A DNA stretch of 64,000 bases, taken from contig JAKGHH010000005.1 in the NCBI GenBank assembly GCA_022828595.1, positions 58,585,655 through 58,649,654 on the forward strand. Direction: 5' to 3'. This document shows, piece by piece, positions 1 to 11,158 of this stretch. The translations under genes and the position numbers were made by a program. This DNA comes from Nelumbo lutea (taxonomy: Eukaryota; Streptophyta; Magnoliopsida; Proteales; Nelumbonaceae). How positions within the stretch are numbered: the stretch's first letter is position 1; every line of letters starts with the position of its first letter. The notes beneath the pieces are model-generated. The model had not been told where the DNA came from and made no database searches. It was given only the letters and a program-made list of their open reading frames with translations.

Positions 1-346
1 CTTTATTCTGATCATGTAGCAACAGTTTTTGGGCTCAAATTTTTCCCGTTAATAAAGATAGCAAGAGAAAAGTCTGGAGTCAATTTGGGTCCCAGTCCAA
101 TCTTGCACTGGAATATTCCTTCTTCAGTTAGCCTTCTTTGCTAAACAATCTAACCAGCAGATAGAGACCCTCTGACTTTAAACACATTACACAAGAGAAC
201 CGTCTGGACCTTGTTACATACTTACATGCTTTGTTTCATTAACACATAATCCATAACTGGATAAGAGGTAATAGCAATAAAACTAATGCATAACAAGGAG
301 GAAAAGTGAGTCAAGATACTTGTATGCAGTAAAATATATGCCTAAC

Positions 347-1384
347 CTTTGCCTCAAGTTCTGCACTCAATCGCAAATACAGGGAGTCGCGGACACTCCT
401 CAATGATTTTAATGCTGTATTGTACTCATTTAATCTGCAAATAAGAGAGCATTTTAAAAGTAGTCAGTAGACACTGACAAAAAAGTGCCTTTTGTTCTTG
501 TATCTCGTTAGAACTTTACTTGTGTGGAAGGAAAAAATAACATTAAACAATTGACAGAAATAAAGTATCTGAGCACATTCCATTATTAGCATAAAAATAG
601 CCCAATATAGGGGACCATTAAATAAGGCTTCTTCCAATTTTATCTCTTTCTTTTGTATCAGTGCCAAAAGGATTACAAATGATTTCACAACTTCAATGTT
701 AAAATCTTATTTAACATTTAGTTCAGTTTGAGATCCATAGATCTATGATCTATCACCTTTGCATGGACACAGACATGGTAATTAGAAGCCAACACATGTT
801 CAGGAGTCTGACTCGGCAAGATGAAATAAAAATGACTCACAGAAACATCCATATAAAAGTATAAACTATTGAAATACTTCATATTTTTTCAAGTTCTAAC
901 ATTTTATACTTTTATATAGAATGTCTACAACTTTGTATTTGTTTCCTAATAACAGTTTATAGAAAAAAATGGCATAATTGTGCATTTTAGCCGTTCATTT
1001 ATGACTTATGAGAAATAGGCAAGTTATGTTTTTTTTTATTTTTTTGATAATTGAAATAAGCAAGTTATGTCAAAAGTGTTAATCAAGAATTGATGGAGTG
1101 CCGGTTAGAAGAATCCATGCAAAACCGGCCAATATCCGGTCTGTGAATTGCGATAACATGTCTCACAATGACAAGATAAGCATTCCTCATTGTATTCATC
1201 TCAACTCCAAGCTAATAAACTTTATTCAATGGTGGCGTCAAAAAGTAATATTCAATGATGTGAACCATCAAACAGCACTAAATACATGATTCGAGAAATC
1301 TTACCTGTAATTAACGCACATAGCACATATTGAAGCGTGATTTGAATTCTCGCATATAGCACAGCTACTGGCTCTTCTGGTCAT
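347..1384 (-). CDS. ATG14: ATG14-like autophagy protein, 5' exons only (partial)
   Basis: Exon 1 is 1305-1384 and exon 2 is 347-434, joined by GT/AG sites; the phase fits (26 codons plus 2 nt, then 88 nt). The 56 residues begin MTRRASSCAICENSNHASIC and run into LNEYNTALKSLRSVRDSLYL. The two C-x2-C pairs followed by a coiled-coil start match the N-terminus of plant ATG14 proteins (Arabidopsis At1g77890 and At4g08540). By family, ATG14 is a subunit of the class III PI3-kinase complex that starts autophagosome formation. A good donor at 345-346 shows that the gene continues, but I see no further exon in 1-344, so the rest lies beyond the left edge. The ATG at 1384 is the first in this frame after the upstream UTR. 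Identity is from recognised motifs only. Confidence 0.82.
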
Positions 1385-2199
1385 TGTCTGGTTTTACTAC
1401 ACTTTCCTTAAAACCTAGAAGACAAATTAGTAGTTTGGAACAAAATCCCTCAGGAACGAAAATAAAAATACTAAATAAGAACCACTAAACCAAAAGAAGA
1501 AAAAAAAAATCAATCTTTGTCTGAAACATTGCAACAAATCACTAAATATTAAGAAAAAGGTTAAAAATACCTACTTAACCGAAATCTCTTCAACTAGAAT
1601 CACAACCTTCCGTGATTCATATATTGATTTCTACTACAAACCAATTGAATTTCGACGAAATACTTAGAAAGCTAGGAAACAGATTCCCAGTTTCGATTGC
1701 AGAAAGTATTTAGGGTTGTAGCGAACGCCAAGGCTCACGAAACGCAACAATAAATTCGCTGTTTCCATTCTAGGTTTTCTTTTCAAGCAATGACAGATTC
1801 CATAAAGATGATCACCAAAATTCACAATTTGGACATTCAAGAAACGAAGAAGAAAAACAGAAGGAAGAAAAGGAAGAAAAAAAACAATGATTATCAATAA
1901 AACGTCTGAGCTTACTTACAGCATACGAATACAGACGTACTCAAGCAGAAGCCTAGTCTCCTCCGTTTAGCACGTAAGATGGAAATTTGTTTCGTTGAGT
2001 TGGAAGTTCGAATTCGACAATCGTCGGTTCGTCGCACAGAGAGAGAGGCGCCCGTTACGATTCCATTTCGTTTCGTGATGGGCCATTGCAGATTCCTGAG
2101 GATTGAACATCTCGTTGCAAAAATCATTGGATTGGAATCTTTTCATTAATCGTATAGGTTGTGCCGTCTCTGAAGTTTTCTATTCCGCAGGTAAACGAA
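1385..2199 (-). promoter_or_regulatory. Presumed 5' UTR and promoter of the ATG14-like gene
   Basis: No coding frame convinces me here. About 1900-2160 is more GC- and CpG-rich than its surroundings, as expected for a transcription start region. A GT donor-like site near 1917 and acceptor-like sites near 1420 would allow a 5' UTR intron. The start site itself cannot be read from the sequence. Confidence 0.35.
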
Positions 2200-2347
2200 T
2201 TCGGATCTGCTCCTCACACCGACCTCACAGATGCATTTCACCTTGTATTAATAACATTTCCTTTTGAATAATAAATGACAGGAAATATTCTCGATGTGCG
2301 ATCTGTAAGATCGGTGTGAGGCGCGAAATGTCATGAGCAGATCCGAA
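2200..2347. repeat. 148-bp imperfect foldback
   Basis: TTCGGATCTGCTC at 2200-2212 is exactly inverted as GAGCAGATCCGAA at 2335-2347. Further in, CACACCGA pairs with TCGGTGTG, and weaker pairing continues towards the centre. It looks like a very small foldback MITE or a stable hairpin. No target duplication was recognised. Confidence 0.6.
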
Positions 2348-2936
2348 CTAAAGTGAACATACAAGTCCAAGGCTCCAAGCTACGATGACCTGACCCAAAT
2401 CTGCGATGACAAATGGCCCATCACTGTTGGGCCTTTTTATGGGCTTCAATTCAGTCCTGGTTTTGGAAGTCGGGCCTCGCCAAGTTCTGTTTGGCTTCAA
2501 TTGAGGAGGACTCAGGGAGCCCAAGCCCGATCCTAGCCATATGCATGCGTATCAGCATAGGTGTTGTACATAGGAAAATAGATAAATTACTACAAATAAT
2601 GTGGAAAGGGATATGTGATTTTTTTGGAGGATTATAGGGCAATTTTTGGGCTCTAATATCAATAAAAGTAATATTTTTAATAAAAATTCAAAATTAAGTT
2701 AATTTTTTTTTAAATAATATCAAATAAGGGCAAAAACACTGTTCATCTTCTTCCTCCAAACCATTCATCAGCTCCACCCGCTCGCTGTCACGTGCTGCCA
2801 TTTCTGGCAACATTGTTAGAGGTGGGAGGAGGCAGAGGCGGTGGCGGCGCTAGCATCCAGCACTGGCTCCGTAGACAAATTCTCTGCCTTTTTAAATTAA
2901 ATTCTCTGCCTTAAAAATCGGTGGCTCCAAAGTATA
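2348..2936. other. Gene-free stretch
   Basis: No gene or recognisable element is visible. Short open frames on both strands are unsupported. The left end of the MULE-like element ending near 4130 may lie here, but no matching terminal repeat was found. Confidence 0.4.
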
Positions 2937-3425
2937 GTTGCAATGGCGGATTTGGTACTCATTCTCTCTCCCCTCCTCTTTCACTCTCTATTCCGCCATC
3001 ACTGCTACAACTTGCAATGGCGGATTTGGTACTCTCTCACCACCTCTCATCCCTATCTCTCATTCTCTCTCTTCTCGTTATTTCTCTCTCATCTCTTTTT
3101 CTCTCTCCCCTCCTCTTTCACTCTTTGTTCCGCCACTACCACTACAAGTTGCAGTAGCAGATCTGGTACTCTCTCACCACCTATCGTCCCTATCTCGCAT
3201 TCTCTATATTTTCGTTATTTCTCTCTCCTCTATTTTTCTCTATCCCCTCCTCTTTCACTTTCTATTCCACCACTGTTGTTGCAACTTGTAGTGACAGATT
3301 TGGTACTCTCTTGCCACTTTGCATCTCCCTCTCACCTCCCTATTAGAATGTATGCTGCTAGATCAGAAGCATCGATCTTGGAAGCCACCTCGGTCACAAT
3401 AACCTTAGGCTTCTTGGGCTTTTTT
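2937..3425. repeat. Minisatellite with about 137-bp period
   Basis: The phrase GGCGGATTTGGTACTC recurs, diverging, at about 2945, 3019, 3156 and 3293. Each copy is followed by a CT-rich tract and a CCTCCTCTTTCACT block. The last three copies are spaced about 137 bp apart; the first is shorter (about 74 bp). Long plus-strand frames across it are a by-product of the repeat and its CT bias. Confidence 0.75.
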
Positions 3426-3739
3426 CTACTTTGACTTTTTTTCACTTCATTGGCCACATTCTCGCCACCACTAGTAACCTCACCATCTCTATCATCGCCA
3501 TCATCGTCGGGATGGTGTTTCAGTTTGGGAATGAGCTCAAAAGAGTTGTAGTAGCGGCCACCTTTTGAGCCTCGATATGGCGGCGGCGCTCCTTGGATTT
3601 TTCTTCGAGACTAAAAAGTGTTGGGGTTGTTGCCGATGGCGACTACATTGGGGCAGAATTTGTCGGGATCACCGGCGGAGTTAGAGGGTTTGTTCTTTTG
3701 TTGGCGTTTGGCGTAGGTAACCTTCTACTAGCCATGGTC
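3348..3739 (-). pseudogene. Captured fragment of a TMEM214-like (DUF2359) gene
   Basis: Read on the minus strand, the segment gives DHG, two stop codons, then KVTYAKRQQKNKPSN, then PDKFCPNVVAIGNNPNTF. After a frameshift come SLEEKSKERRRHIEAQK and KKPKKPKV...ASKIDASDLAAY. This is the ordered N-terminal half of plant DUF2359/TMEM214-like membrane proteins (Arabidopsis At1g70770 and At1g23170). The two stops fall where the family has Trp-Gln, as expected from TGG to TAG and CAG to TAG changes. The membrane part is absent. The fragment lies inside transposon sequence, with a MULE-type terminus at 4025-4130, so I read it as gene capture. Confidence 0.75.
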
Positions 3740-4019
3740 TTTATTGGTGAAAAAAGTATTGTTTAAACAGTTCTCATCGTCTTCGTGGAGAGTTGGTTTG
3801 ATGGCCGGTGCGGTTTTTTTGTCCATGATTCTCTATCCTCCGGTTCTTCTCTCTTTAATTTCAAGTTCGTTTAAGCTACAAAGATGGGCAGGAACTACTC
3901 CAACAACAGCTAAAGATGGCATTTTTAGGAATGGAGGTGGGAAGGGTGTTTTTGGAATTTTTTAATATATTAGTCACATGATATTATATGTAACGGAAAG
4001 TTAACGATGAGGGTAAAGT

Positions 4020-4130
4020 GGGTCAATTGTTAAAAACAATATGGATAGTGTTAGTCAATTTTCAAATAGTAAGGGTACATTTAGTTAATTAGCTAAACTA
4101 TAAGGGTAGTTTAAGAAACATACCCTTTTC
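4020..4130. mobile_element. Terminal repeat of a MULE-type element (right end)
   Basis: The last 110 bp, ending in CTATAAGGGTAGTTTAAGAA and then ACATACCC, closely match the termini of the element at 7774-9493. The stretch abuts Helitron RPA-like coding sequence at 4131 onwards, so the element inserted into the Helitron. The opposite terminus was not found, so the element's extent is unknown. Confidence 0.65.
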
Positions 4131-4139
4131 CAAAACAAT

Positions 4140-4806
4140 ACTCTTCTACTTCATTGTTTGTCTGTTTTTTTATGAATAGATTCTTCACCAGATATGGCAT
4201 GTAATTTACCAATTACATTTACAACATCAGCAAATATAAAGTTAATATATAAATAAATATATACATATATAAGTGAAAAAATGTTAAAAATTTACTAAGA
4301 ATGAAGATATTTAGTATCTTCGTTTATGTTGACGTTATCAAAATCAATGAAATCAAATATGTGCTTCGGAATTTCTGTAATTTCTTTAGTAACTGGTTCA
4401 ATCAGAATAGCCCACTTAAAATATATGACAAATGCATATTTCACAGTTCTGTATGACCATTTACTTTGAACAATATTAAAAGTTTTGAAAAAATATAGAG
4501 AACCCTCGCATAACAATTTCTCAAATTTATAAAACAAACTTTTCCTTATAACAACATATATTTGTTCTCCCTACAAAAGAATTAAACAAATAAAAATATG
4601 TTAATAATTTCAAATTTAATGAAAAAATAGCAAAATATGTATACTTGCATTTTAATCAATTAATAACATGTCCAAAACCCCTTGACTCATCAATATTCTT
4701 AAAATCCAATGCTTTCCATAAACGTGACAGTCGTACTTTAATCTTCCAAGAATCAGAATTCAATTTTATTTCATTGATATATAGATAATCTCTTGAAAAC
4801 ATATCA
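4140..4806 (-). pseudogene. RPA1-like OB-fold protein of the Helitron, broken
   Basis: A first exon-like segment (about 4640-4806) begins MFSRDYLYINEIKLNSDSWK and continues KVRLSRLWKAL before a frameshift. A second (4295-4560) holds YKFEKLLCEGSLYFFKTF and IPKHIFDFIDFDN. A third (about 4150-4260) holds ADVVNVIGKLHAISG. The pattern matches the N-terminal OB fold of the replication protein A 70-kDa family (single-stranded DNA binding), which plant Helitrons often carry beside the Rep-helicase. Frameshifts, and the MULE terminus at 4130, make it a pseudogene. Confidence 0.75.
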
Positions 4807-7773
4807 TCACATACATGTTCATTAGTTTAAGAAATATATTAGACAAAAAATATAAAAATTAGTAAGAAAAAACTATTAATAATCAATATACCTAAATACA
4901 AAATGATAGACAATGTTTTGTATATATCATTCTGGTTTCATTGTCATTATTTTCAATCAAAATTCTTAAACCCTTATTTGATGTTATACAGGAGATTGCC
5001 ACATATAATTGCCCATGAGTAAATACAAGACGCGACAAGTAATTCCATCATAATTCAAAAATTGTCATTCACTTTTATTGATTGTCATTGCAAAACAGAC
5101 CTTCATAGGAAATTGCCTCCATTTAAGAAGAAATGGCTAATTCAAATTAGTTAGTGTCATCACCATCCTTGCAATGAAAACATTTTTACCCACATTATTT
5201 CTTGTAATTATTTCAGCTTCAATTACTCTTCTTACTAATTGAGTAACAATCAGCATTGTTTCATTGCATAACCAATCACTTTGGTTCAAATTTCGTAGAA
5301 GAATGGTTGGAATTCCAACTTTTAACTCTAGTTCATGATTTGAAATTTCAGAAAACTTCAATGTATTTAAGAACTCCATGGGGAATAAAATATATTGATT
5401 CCCAATTGATTTAGAGATATAACTTATTGTGTCTACACTTACATGTGTAGATATATCACCAGGTGTAGTAGATAAGATATAATCATTCACTTTATCGACA
5501 TTGTCATTTGTAGGTACTAAAATTGTTCTTTCAGTCAAATAATTGTGGATTGTATATTTACAATCCAAATCATGATATACAGTAATATAATATTCTTAAT
5601 AGGATTATTCCCTACAGGTATCAAAAATTCTAATCGTATTCTTATTTAACTTGGTTTGTGTTGATTATCCAAAGATAATGCATGCAATTACCATCTCCAA
5701 CATTTAATATCCACTTACAAAATTCGTTTAAATTATTTGTAGTCAAATCCTCTAGGTGTTTAACTTGAAGCCTCATATTTATTGTTAAGTAAAAAACAAC
5801 ACATTGATGCCAAAGATATGATTACTAATCATAGATGAAATAATTGCTTCATACATTCTCTTATTAACAATCGATAAATTTTATTTGAAATCTCCTTCAA
5901 GAAAACGGGTTTCCCATGAAAAATATTCTTAAAACAACTCGGATCCTTTAAACGCATAAGATCTCTGAAAGTTCTATCTACAACGTTAAATGCATTTTTA
6001 TGACTCATTGGATCTTCATCCCAAATTATTAAATTAGTAACTTGGATCAATTCAGCAAAATGTGTTCTTTGTGCAATTGGACATGTGTTGTCCCCAATTT
6101 CAAGGGGAATTTTAAATCTTAAATGGACAATTATTCCTCTAAGTAGTAAAAGCGTTGCAATTCCCAATGAGACACACGGAAACACAATCATTTGTTCAAA
6201 CTTTAACTGTGCAATTAATGCTTTCCAAACATAAGTTTTTCCCATACCTTTATTTTCATGCACAAAAAATAATCATCTAAAATTTGTACGAACTGTTTGT
6301 AAGATTGCTTCAAATACAATGTTTTGATCCACATTCAATGAATATGTATGGAATCCTTAAGAAATTCTATCATAATTCATTTCATCTCGAATTAGTCTAT
6401 TTTCAACCCGAGTTTAGAATGACATATATGGAAATGAAAGTGTTGGAAAATCTCTAAGAGAACTATTACACTTGTTTAATATATTTTTAGTTTCATGTAA
6501 TGCATAGTTCTTTAATTGTTCATCTGATAAATTAATTGAATTGTTTTCTAAAATTCTTCTATGACAATGTAATATATCGTTTGAAAGCAATTCTCAATAT
6601 TTATTCCACAACTTGTTAGGGTCTAAAACCTCACAAAATAATAGAATTGTAACAAATATTTATCATAGTTGTTGACAAGTAGACCACAACCTGGCTTGTT
6701 CAATAGCTTTTTGCCACTCATAATCATCATCTAACAATCTAAGTGTTCAACATGTTGATTTAAAGGTAGCGTAGGCGATTCCATTCATTGTTATGATTTT
6801 CTCAAAACTCTTAGGACATTTTACAATATTTAAAAATATTATAAGATAAAATCATTCACCTGAAGTTGGGTGTACATAGTAGATTCCTCCAATTGATTTA
6901 CCCGACTTTCTTTTGGCCTAAATTTTGTTTTGTTGATTCTACACCCACTTTGTAGGAAAATCAACATATGTTAACTCCATTGCATCATCATATATACTAT
7001 TTGTATAAATCCATTAAATAAACTTAGTGTGTTCCAAATCGGACCTATCAAAACCCAAACTAAATTGTTATTATCCTTAAAAGCAATAATTTGCTCATCA
7101 AGGAGATGAAATGATAATCTTTCAACACTTGAGAATCAAAATTGAATATCAAATATGAATATTCTCCAATAAGTTTCTAACGTAAAAATATAGTGGCAAT
7201 CCAAATAAGTTTTGATCTCATCAATTTCTCTTACCTCATGAATTTTACAGTGATTATCTTCTGCATCATTCTCAATAACAACAGTAGCCCTATGTCATTT
7301 ATTAACGTACTTAAATAAGTATTTAATAAATCTTGAATGATTGCATGAAACGACCCATCTACTATCCAAAATATGTTCATTCTTCATTACAATACGTCCA
7401 TTATTTCTTCTCCTATATATAGGATAACCATTTCCATCAAATGTTGTCTTATTACAAAATTATTTAGGACAATGCTTAAAGAATTTTCCATTAATCATGC
7501 AATGAGCATTTGAGTTTAATTCTCCACATGGACCATGAATCATATACTGAACCACCGTTTCATATGCCTAAAGATATTTATTCTTATCTGGAAGCTCAGT
7601 TTAAATAATTATAGCAACTTCTGTTGGTGTTAAAAGTTTATCATCTTGGTGCAAGAATAACAGAACATGTGCATGTGAGAGTCCATGTTTTTTAAATTCA
7701 ATGGTATAAATTGCTTAAAAAATAAAAAAAAAATTAAATTATTATACTTACTAAAATTATATGATTTAAATAT

Positions 7774-9493
7774 GGGCAAATTTCTTAAACTATCCTTATG
7801 GTTTAGTTAATTAACTAATTCTACCCTTACCGTTTACATATTGTCTTAGGGTACCCCTAAGTTTTCTGATAATTGACTAAATCATCCTTACCATTAACGT
7901 ATGTTAGTGGAAAGAAGAAAAAGACTATTTTACCCATTGTTTTAGTTTAAATTTGTAAGCCTCAGCTTATTATAGTTTGACAACACCAATTGACGGAATC
8001 ATCACTGCAGTTGTTGTTGGCTACATTCATCAAAGCGGAAAATGGAATTGTGTCCTTGAATCTGAATGGAATCGTTGCCATTGAACATATTCTATTCTGG
8101 ATTGGGGGGACAGCTCGTACTTGTGGCAACTCAATATCCTTCTTTGAGAGAGTTAATTCCCAAGGCCATATTCCACCTCAAGGTTTATCAGGCAATAAGT
8201 CATCTTCACAAGCAATCTTATACCCCATAAATAAAACTGAAGTGAGATGGGTGGCTTTTGTTACCCTCTGTCGGCTCTATTTTTCTTATTTACAATTACC
8301 TAGAATGTATTGGAGATGTAAAGAGTTTGAAGGAGCTGAAGAGGGCTATTGATTTTGGGTTAGTAACACTGGAATCTTTGCCTCAAGGAGCTAGGAACAA
8401 GTTTCCTCCATCGAGATCGCCATAAAAAATCCCTCATTGCCTCCTCGTCCTCTTCCTCCTTTGTTGCCCTATCAATCGATCTTGTTTCTAATTTGTTTAT
8501 AAAACTTTTAATCATCAGCTGCAATGTTGGTTGGGAGGTATACAGAATCATTAGCTGTAGCTATTGATCACACTATCTGATTCTGATCATTGGACAAGGC
8601 TGAAAAAGTGGTGCCATAGCTGATGTATGGAGCTATTGTAATTGTCAGCTCTGAGCCCATGTACAAAGGATGGTTAACGTGTTTATTTCTGATTGGGAGG
8701 TACAACTCCTATTACACTTATACATGGGAGGGTCAGTCATGAATGGTTCACAGGATTTAAAAGCCTCAACAGTAGAAAAGGAATTCAACCAATCTGCAAA
8801 TGTATAGTCTTTGGATGATGTTTTGATCAAGGACTTGTGGATGTGAGGAATCACCCCCTCAAATTGCAAGCTGTAGATGCCTTTGTGTAATACGTTTAAC
8901 CTTCAGATCCTTGTTGGCATTGCCTGACAGTTCTAGTTCCAAGACTTCTGCAATAAGATACTCCAAGATTATTGCCCCTACTCTTCCATTAGCTGCAATT
9001 CTGCCTGGACTTCAAGAGGCAATGAATACAGCCAACAGGGAATTGCAAGCCTGCTCTACAAGATCGAAAGGCATGTTTCTTCTTGTCCATTTTGGTGTTC
9101 AGAGTTGAGGATGTAATTGGACCTTTTGCCTTTTCCCGACATCTTTCCCACCAAAAAAATTATAGTTTACAACGATTTGGGAATAGAAAACAAACTCAGA
9201 AGTAGTTGTAGAGAGGGATAGAAAATAGAGGGAGAGATGAAGAGCGTCATTAACTCCAAATAGGGAGACTTTCTCCCAAAAATCACTACAAAAATGGTAA
9301 AAAGGCCGAAAGGGTATAATTTGAATTTTTGAAAAAAGTATCAATTACATGACAGAATATGACATAAAGTTAAGGATGTGAAAGGTTTTAGACAATTATC
9401 AAAAACATAGGGCCATTCTAAGACAATATATAAACAATAAGGGTAAAGTTAATCAATTAGCTAAACTATAAGGGTAGTTTAAGAAATTTACCT
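7774..9493. mobile_element. Pack-MULE-like element carrying an H2A.Z fragment
   Basis: The left end, GGGCAAATTTCTTAAACTAT, is inverted at the right end (GGTAAATTTCTTAAACTACC read on the minus strand). The similarity continues inward for about 100 bp or more with mismatches. Flanking 9-bp sequences TTTAAATAT and TTTGAATAT differ at one base, the 9-bp duplication typical of Mutator-like elements. Helitron Rep coding resumes on both sides, so it inserted there. No transposase was seen. The centre holds histone sequence (8806-9090) and other low-copy-looking DNA (7990-8600) that I could not identify. Confidence 0.8.
8806..9090 (-). pseudogene. Captured histone H2A.Z fragment, intronless and broken
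   Basis: From an ATG at 9090 the minus strand reads MDKKKHAFRSCRAGLQFPVG and IHCLLKS. After a shift it reads [40 protein letters not shown] and, after another shift, EGVIPHIHKSLIKTSSKD. These are the histone-fold segments of plant H2A.Z in correct order; LKVKRIT and GVIPHIHKSLI distinguish it from ordinary H2A. About 17 residues around the acidic-patch segment are missing between QLAI and GVIPHIH, and part of helix 2 is lost. No intron is seen in the segment. It lies inside the MULE-type element at 7774-9493 and cannot encode a working histone. Confidence 0.88.
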
Positions 9494-10450
9494 TTTGAAT
9501 ATCTATGAATAGAATTACCAAATAATTATAATACATGCAACGACTCTTCCCAAATGTAAGAAATTCTTCTTCAAATCTCTCATCATTTGGTCCAATTTTA
9601 TCTTGAAGACGCGAGCAACAATATCTTGTCTTCATTTTTTTTAGCCTAGGTATGATCTCTACAAATTTATTTACTTCATTCCATTTTGGGTTATATGTAA
9701 ATGTAAGAAAGAGATCAGGCGATTCAGCCCATTTACAGATGGCCATTACATCCTGATAATTTTGAACCATATATCTTGGACCTCCAGTAGAATATGATGG
9801 CAATATGATGTGTCATCCTACAAATGATGCATTAGTGTCTCCTACGGTAGTTGTATCTCTTATACCCTTATAAAGTCCTACTCAAACATTTGACTGTTAT
9901 TCTTGAAATAAGTCAACCTGTTCTCTTCTATATATGACTGTGCATCAACAATAGATTCATGAAATAAATGTCCACCTCAAATTAATGTTTGTCATTCAAA
10001 ATGCCTTTGTTGCAATTTAAATGCATAATATTAATGCATGCTCATCTTTGTGTATTTCATTGCACGCTCATTTTGAGGATTTGTTAATAATGAATCAACT
10101 TTAAATCCATCATTTGCATATGAAAATAATAATGGATATTGCATTCACATAAAACTTGGATGCAATTCATTAATTCTCCTGAGACTACCTGATCTTTCTT
10201 CAATAATAACATCCCGGTGTGCATCGTATTCATCTCCATTTCTAACAATAATTGCTGCAAATTCAAATGTAGTAGGTAAGTTGTATTACCGACCATCTTT
10301 TCGACGATTACCAATGAGTTTTAATCGAATTGGAATTAGATTTTCTTCATTAAATCTATCTCACGCCATTTTGAATACCTTTGAAAGGGCATTATGTACA
10401 TGTAACTTATTTAACAACCATTCAACAATTTCTCTATCCAACTCATTTAT

Positions 10451-10826
10451 GGGTCTAGATGTAGTAGGCACGTTAGGTAAGCATAATGAGTGAGCACGTA
10501 ATAGTTAATGCATCTTTCATCCAAACATTTTTGTTCCATTAGACAAAAATTGTCCATTATTTTATTATCTTTGTCAAAATAATTAAAAATAAAAACAATA
10601 AAAAAGGAAAACCTAAACGTGTTGAGAATTGGGACTCATTTATGCTTCCCTTTTTCATTGTTTTTTATTTTTAATTATTTCGACAAATATAATAAAATAA
10701 TGGATAATTTTTGTCTAACGGAGCAAAAACGTATGGATGAAAGGCGCATTAACTAGGACATGTGTCACATAGCTATTATGTACTCACTCATTGTGCTTAC
10801 CTAATATGCTTACTACATCTGGACCC
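10451..10826. mobile_element. Foldback MITE, MULE type, inserted in the Helitron Rep
   Basis: The two halves are inverted copies of each other over roughly 150 bp: left GGGTCTAGATGTAGTAGGCA against right (reversed) GGGTCCAGATGTAGTAAGCA. Flanks CTCATTTAT (10442-10450) and CTCATTGGT (10827-10835) match at 7 of 9 bases. Rep coding lies on both sides, and the duplicated Asn-Glu codons fit a 9-bp target duplication. Confidence 0.8.
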
Positions 10827-11158
10827 CTCATTGGTACCCACATTATCATTTACTGCATTTATCCTATTTGATACCTTATTGGATGTATCATATATGTAGA
10901 GTTGTACAAATTTTGGTCATTTTTCCATGCAATGGTAATAAAGATCCAATCTTGTGATAGTTCGTAGTGAGAAAATATAATTAATAGTAAACTTACTAAA
11001 ATGAATTGTTAATATGTTCATAATATTTATTTATAATTAATATAAGTGATTATGGTTATCAAAAAATAACTAATTAATATAATTCATACAAATATGTATA
11101 TTAATTCATAAAAATATGTATATTAATTTTAAATAATTAATATAATTCATAAAATAAT

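Larger units (their letters stand above)
4893..10975 (-). pseudogene. Helitron Rep-helicase, broken
   Basis: Rep part: PKFVQLYIYDTSNKVSNR (about 10860-10935), INELDREIVEWLLNKL (about 10400-10450), PSYSTGGPRYMVQNYQD and LFLTFTYNPKWNEV (9650-9800), then GLSHAHVLLF with the HUH-type His-x-His (about 7670). Helicase part: a degenerate Walker A NKGMGKTY (near 6250), Walker B LIIWDEDPMSHKNAF (near 6020), a 143-residue piece at 5137-5568, and the C-terminal VFTHGQLYVAIS near 5020. By family this is the HUH nickase plus 5'-3' PIF1-like helicase that drives rolling-circle Helitron movement. Multiple stops, frameshifts, a lost Rep segment and two insertions make it non-functional. Confidence 0.88.
4131..10980 (-). 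mobile_element. Decayed autonomous Helitron (Rep-helicase plus RPA-like gene)
   Basis: The order on the minus strand is Rep domain, PIF1-type helicase, then a separate RPA-like gene, the usual content of plant Helitrons. Many stops and frameshifts interrupt it, and it is further broken by insertions at 7774-9493 and 10451-10826. The TC 5' end and the hairpin plus CTRR 3' end were not found. The 3' side is cut by the MULE-type terminus near 4130. Confidence 0.85.

Noticed and set aside
2943..3434. 163-codon plus-strand frame rich in Leu and Ser
   Set aside because: It is the reading of a CT-rich minisatellite; three overlapping frames are open for the same reason.
8911..9108. 65-codon plus-strand frame in the Pack-MULE
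   Set aside because: It is the complement of the captured H2A.Z fragment.
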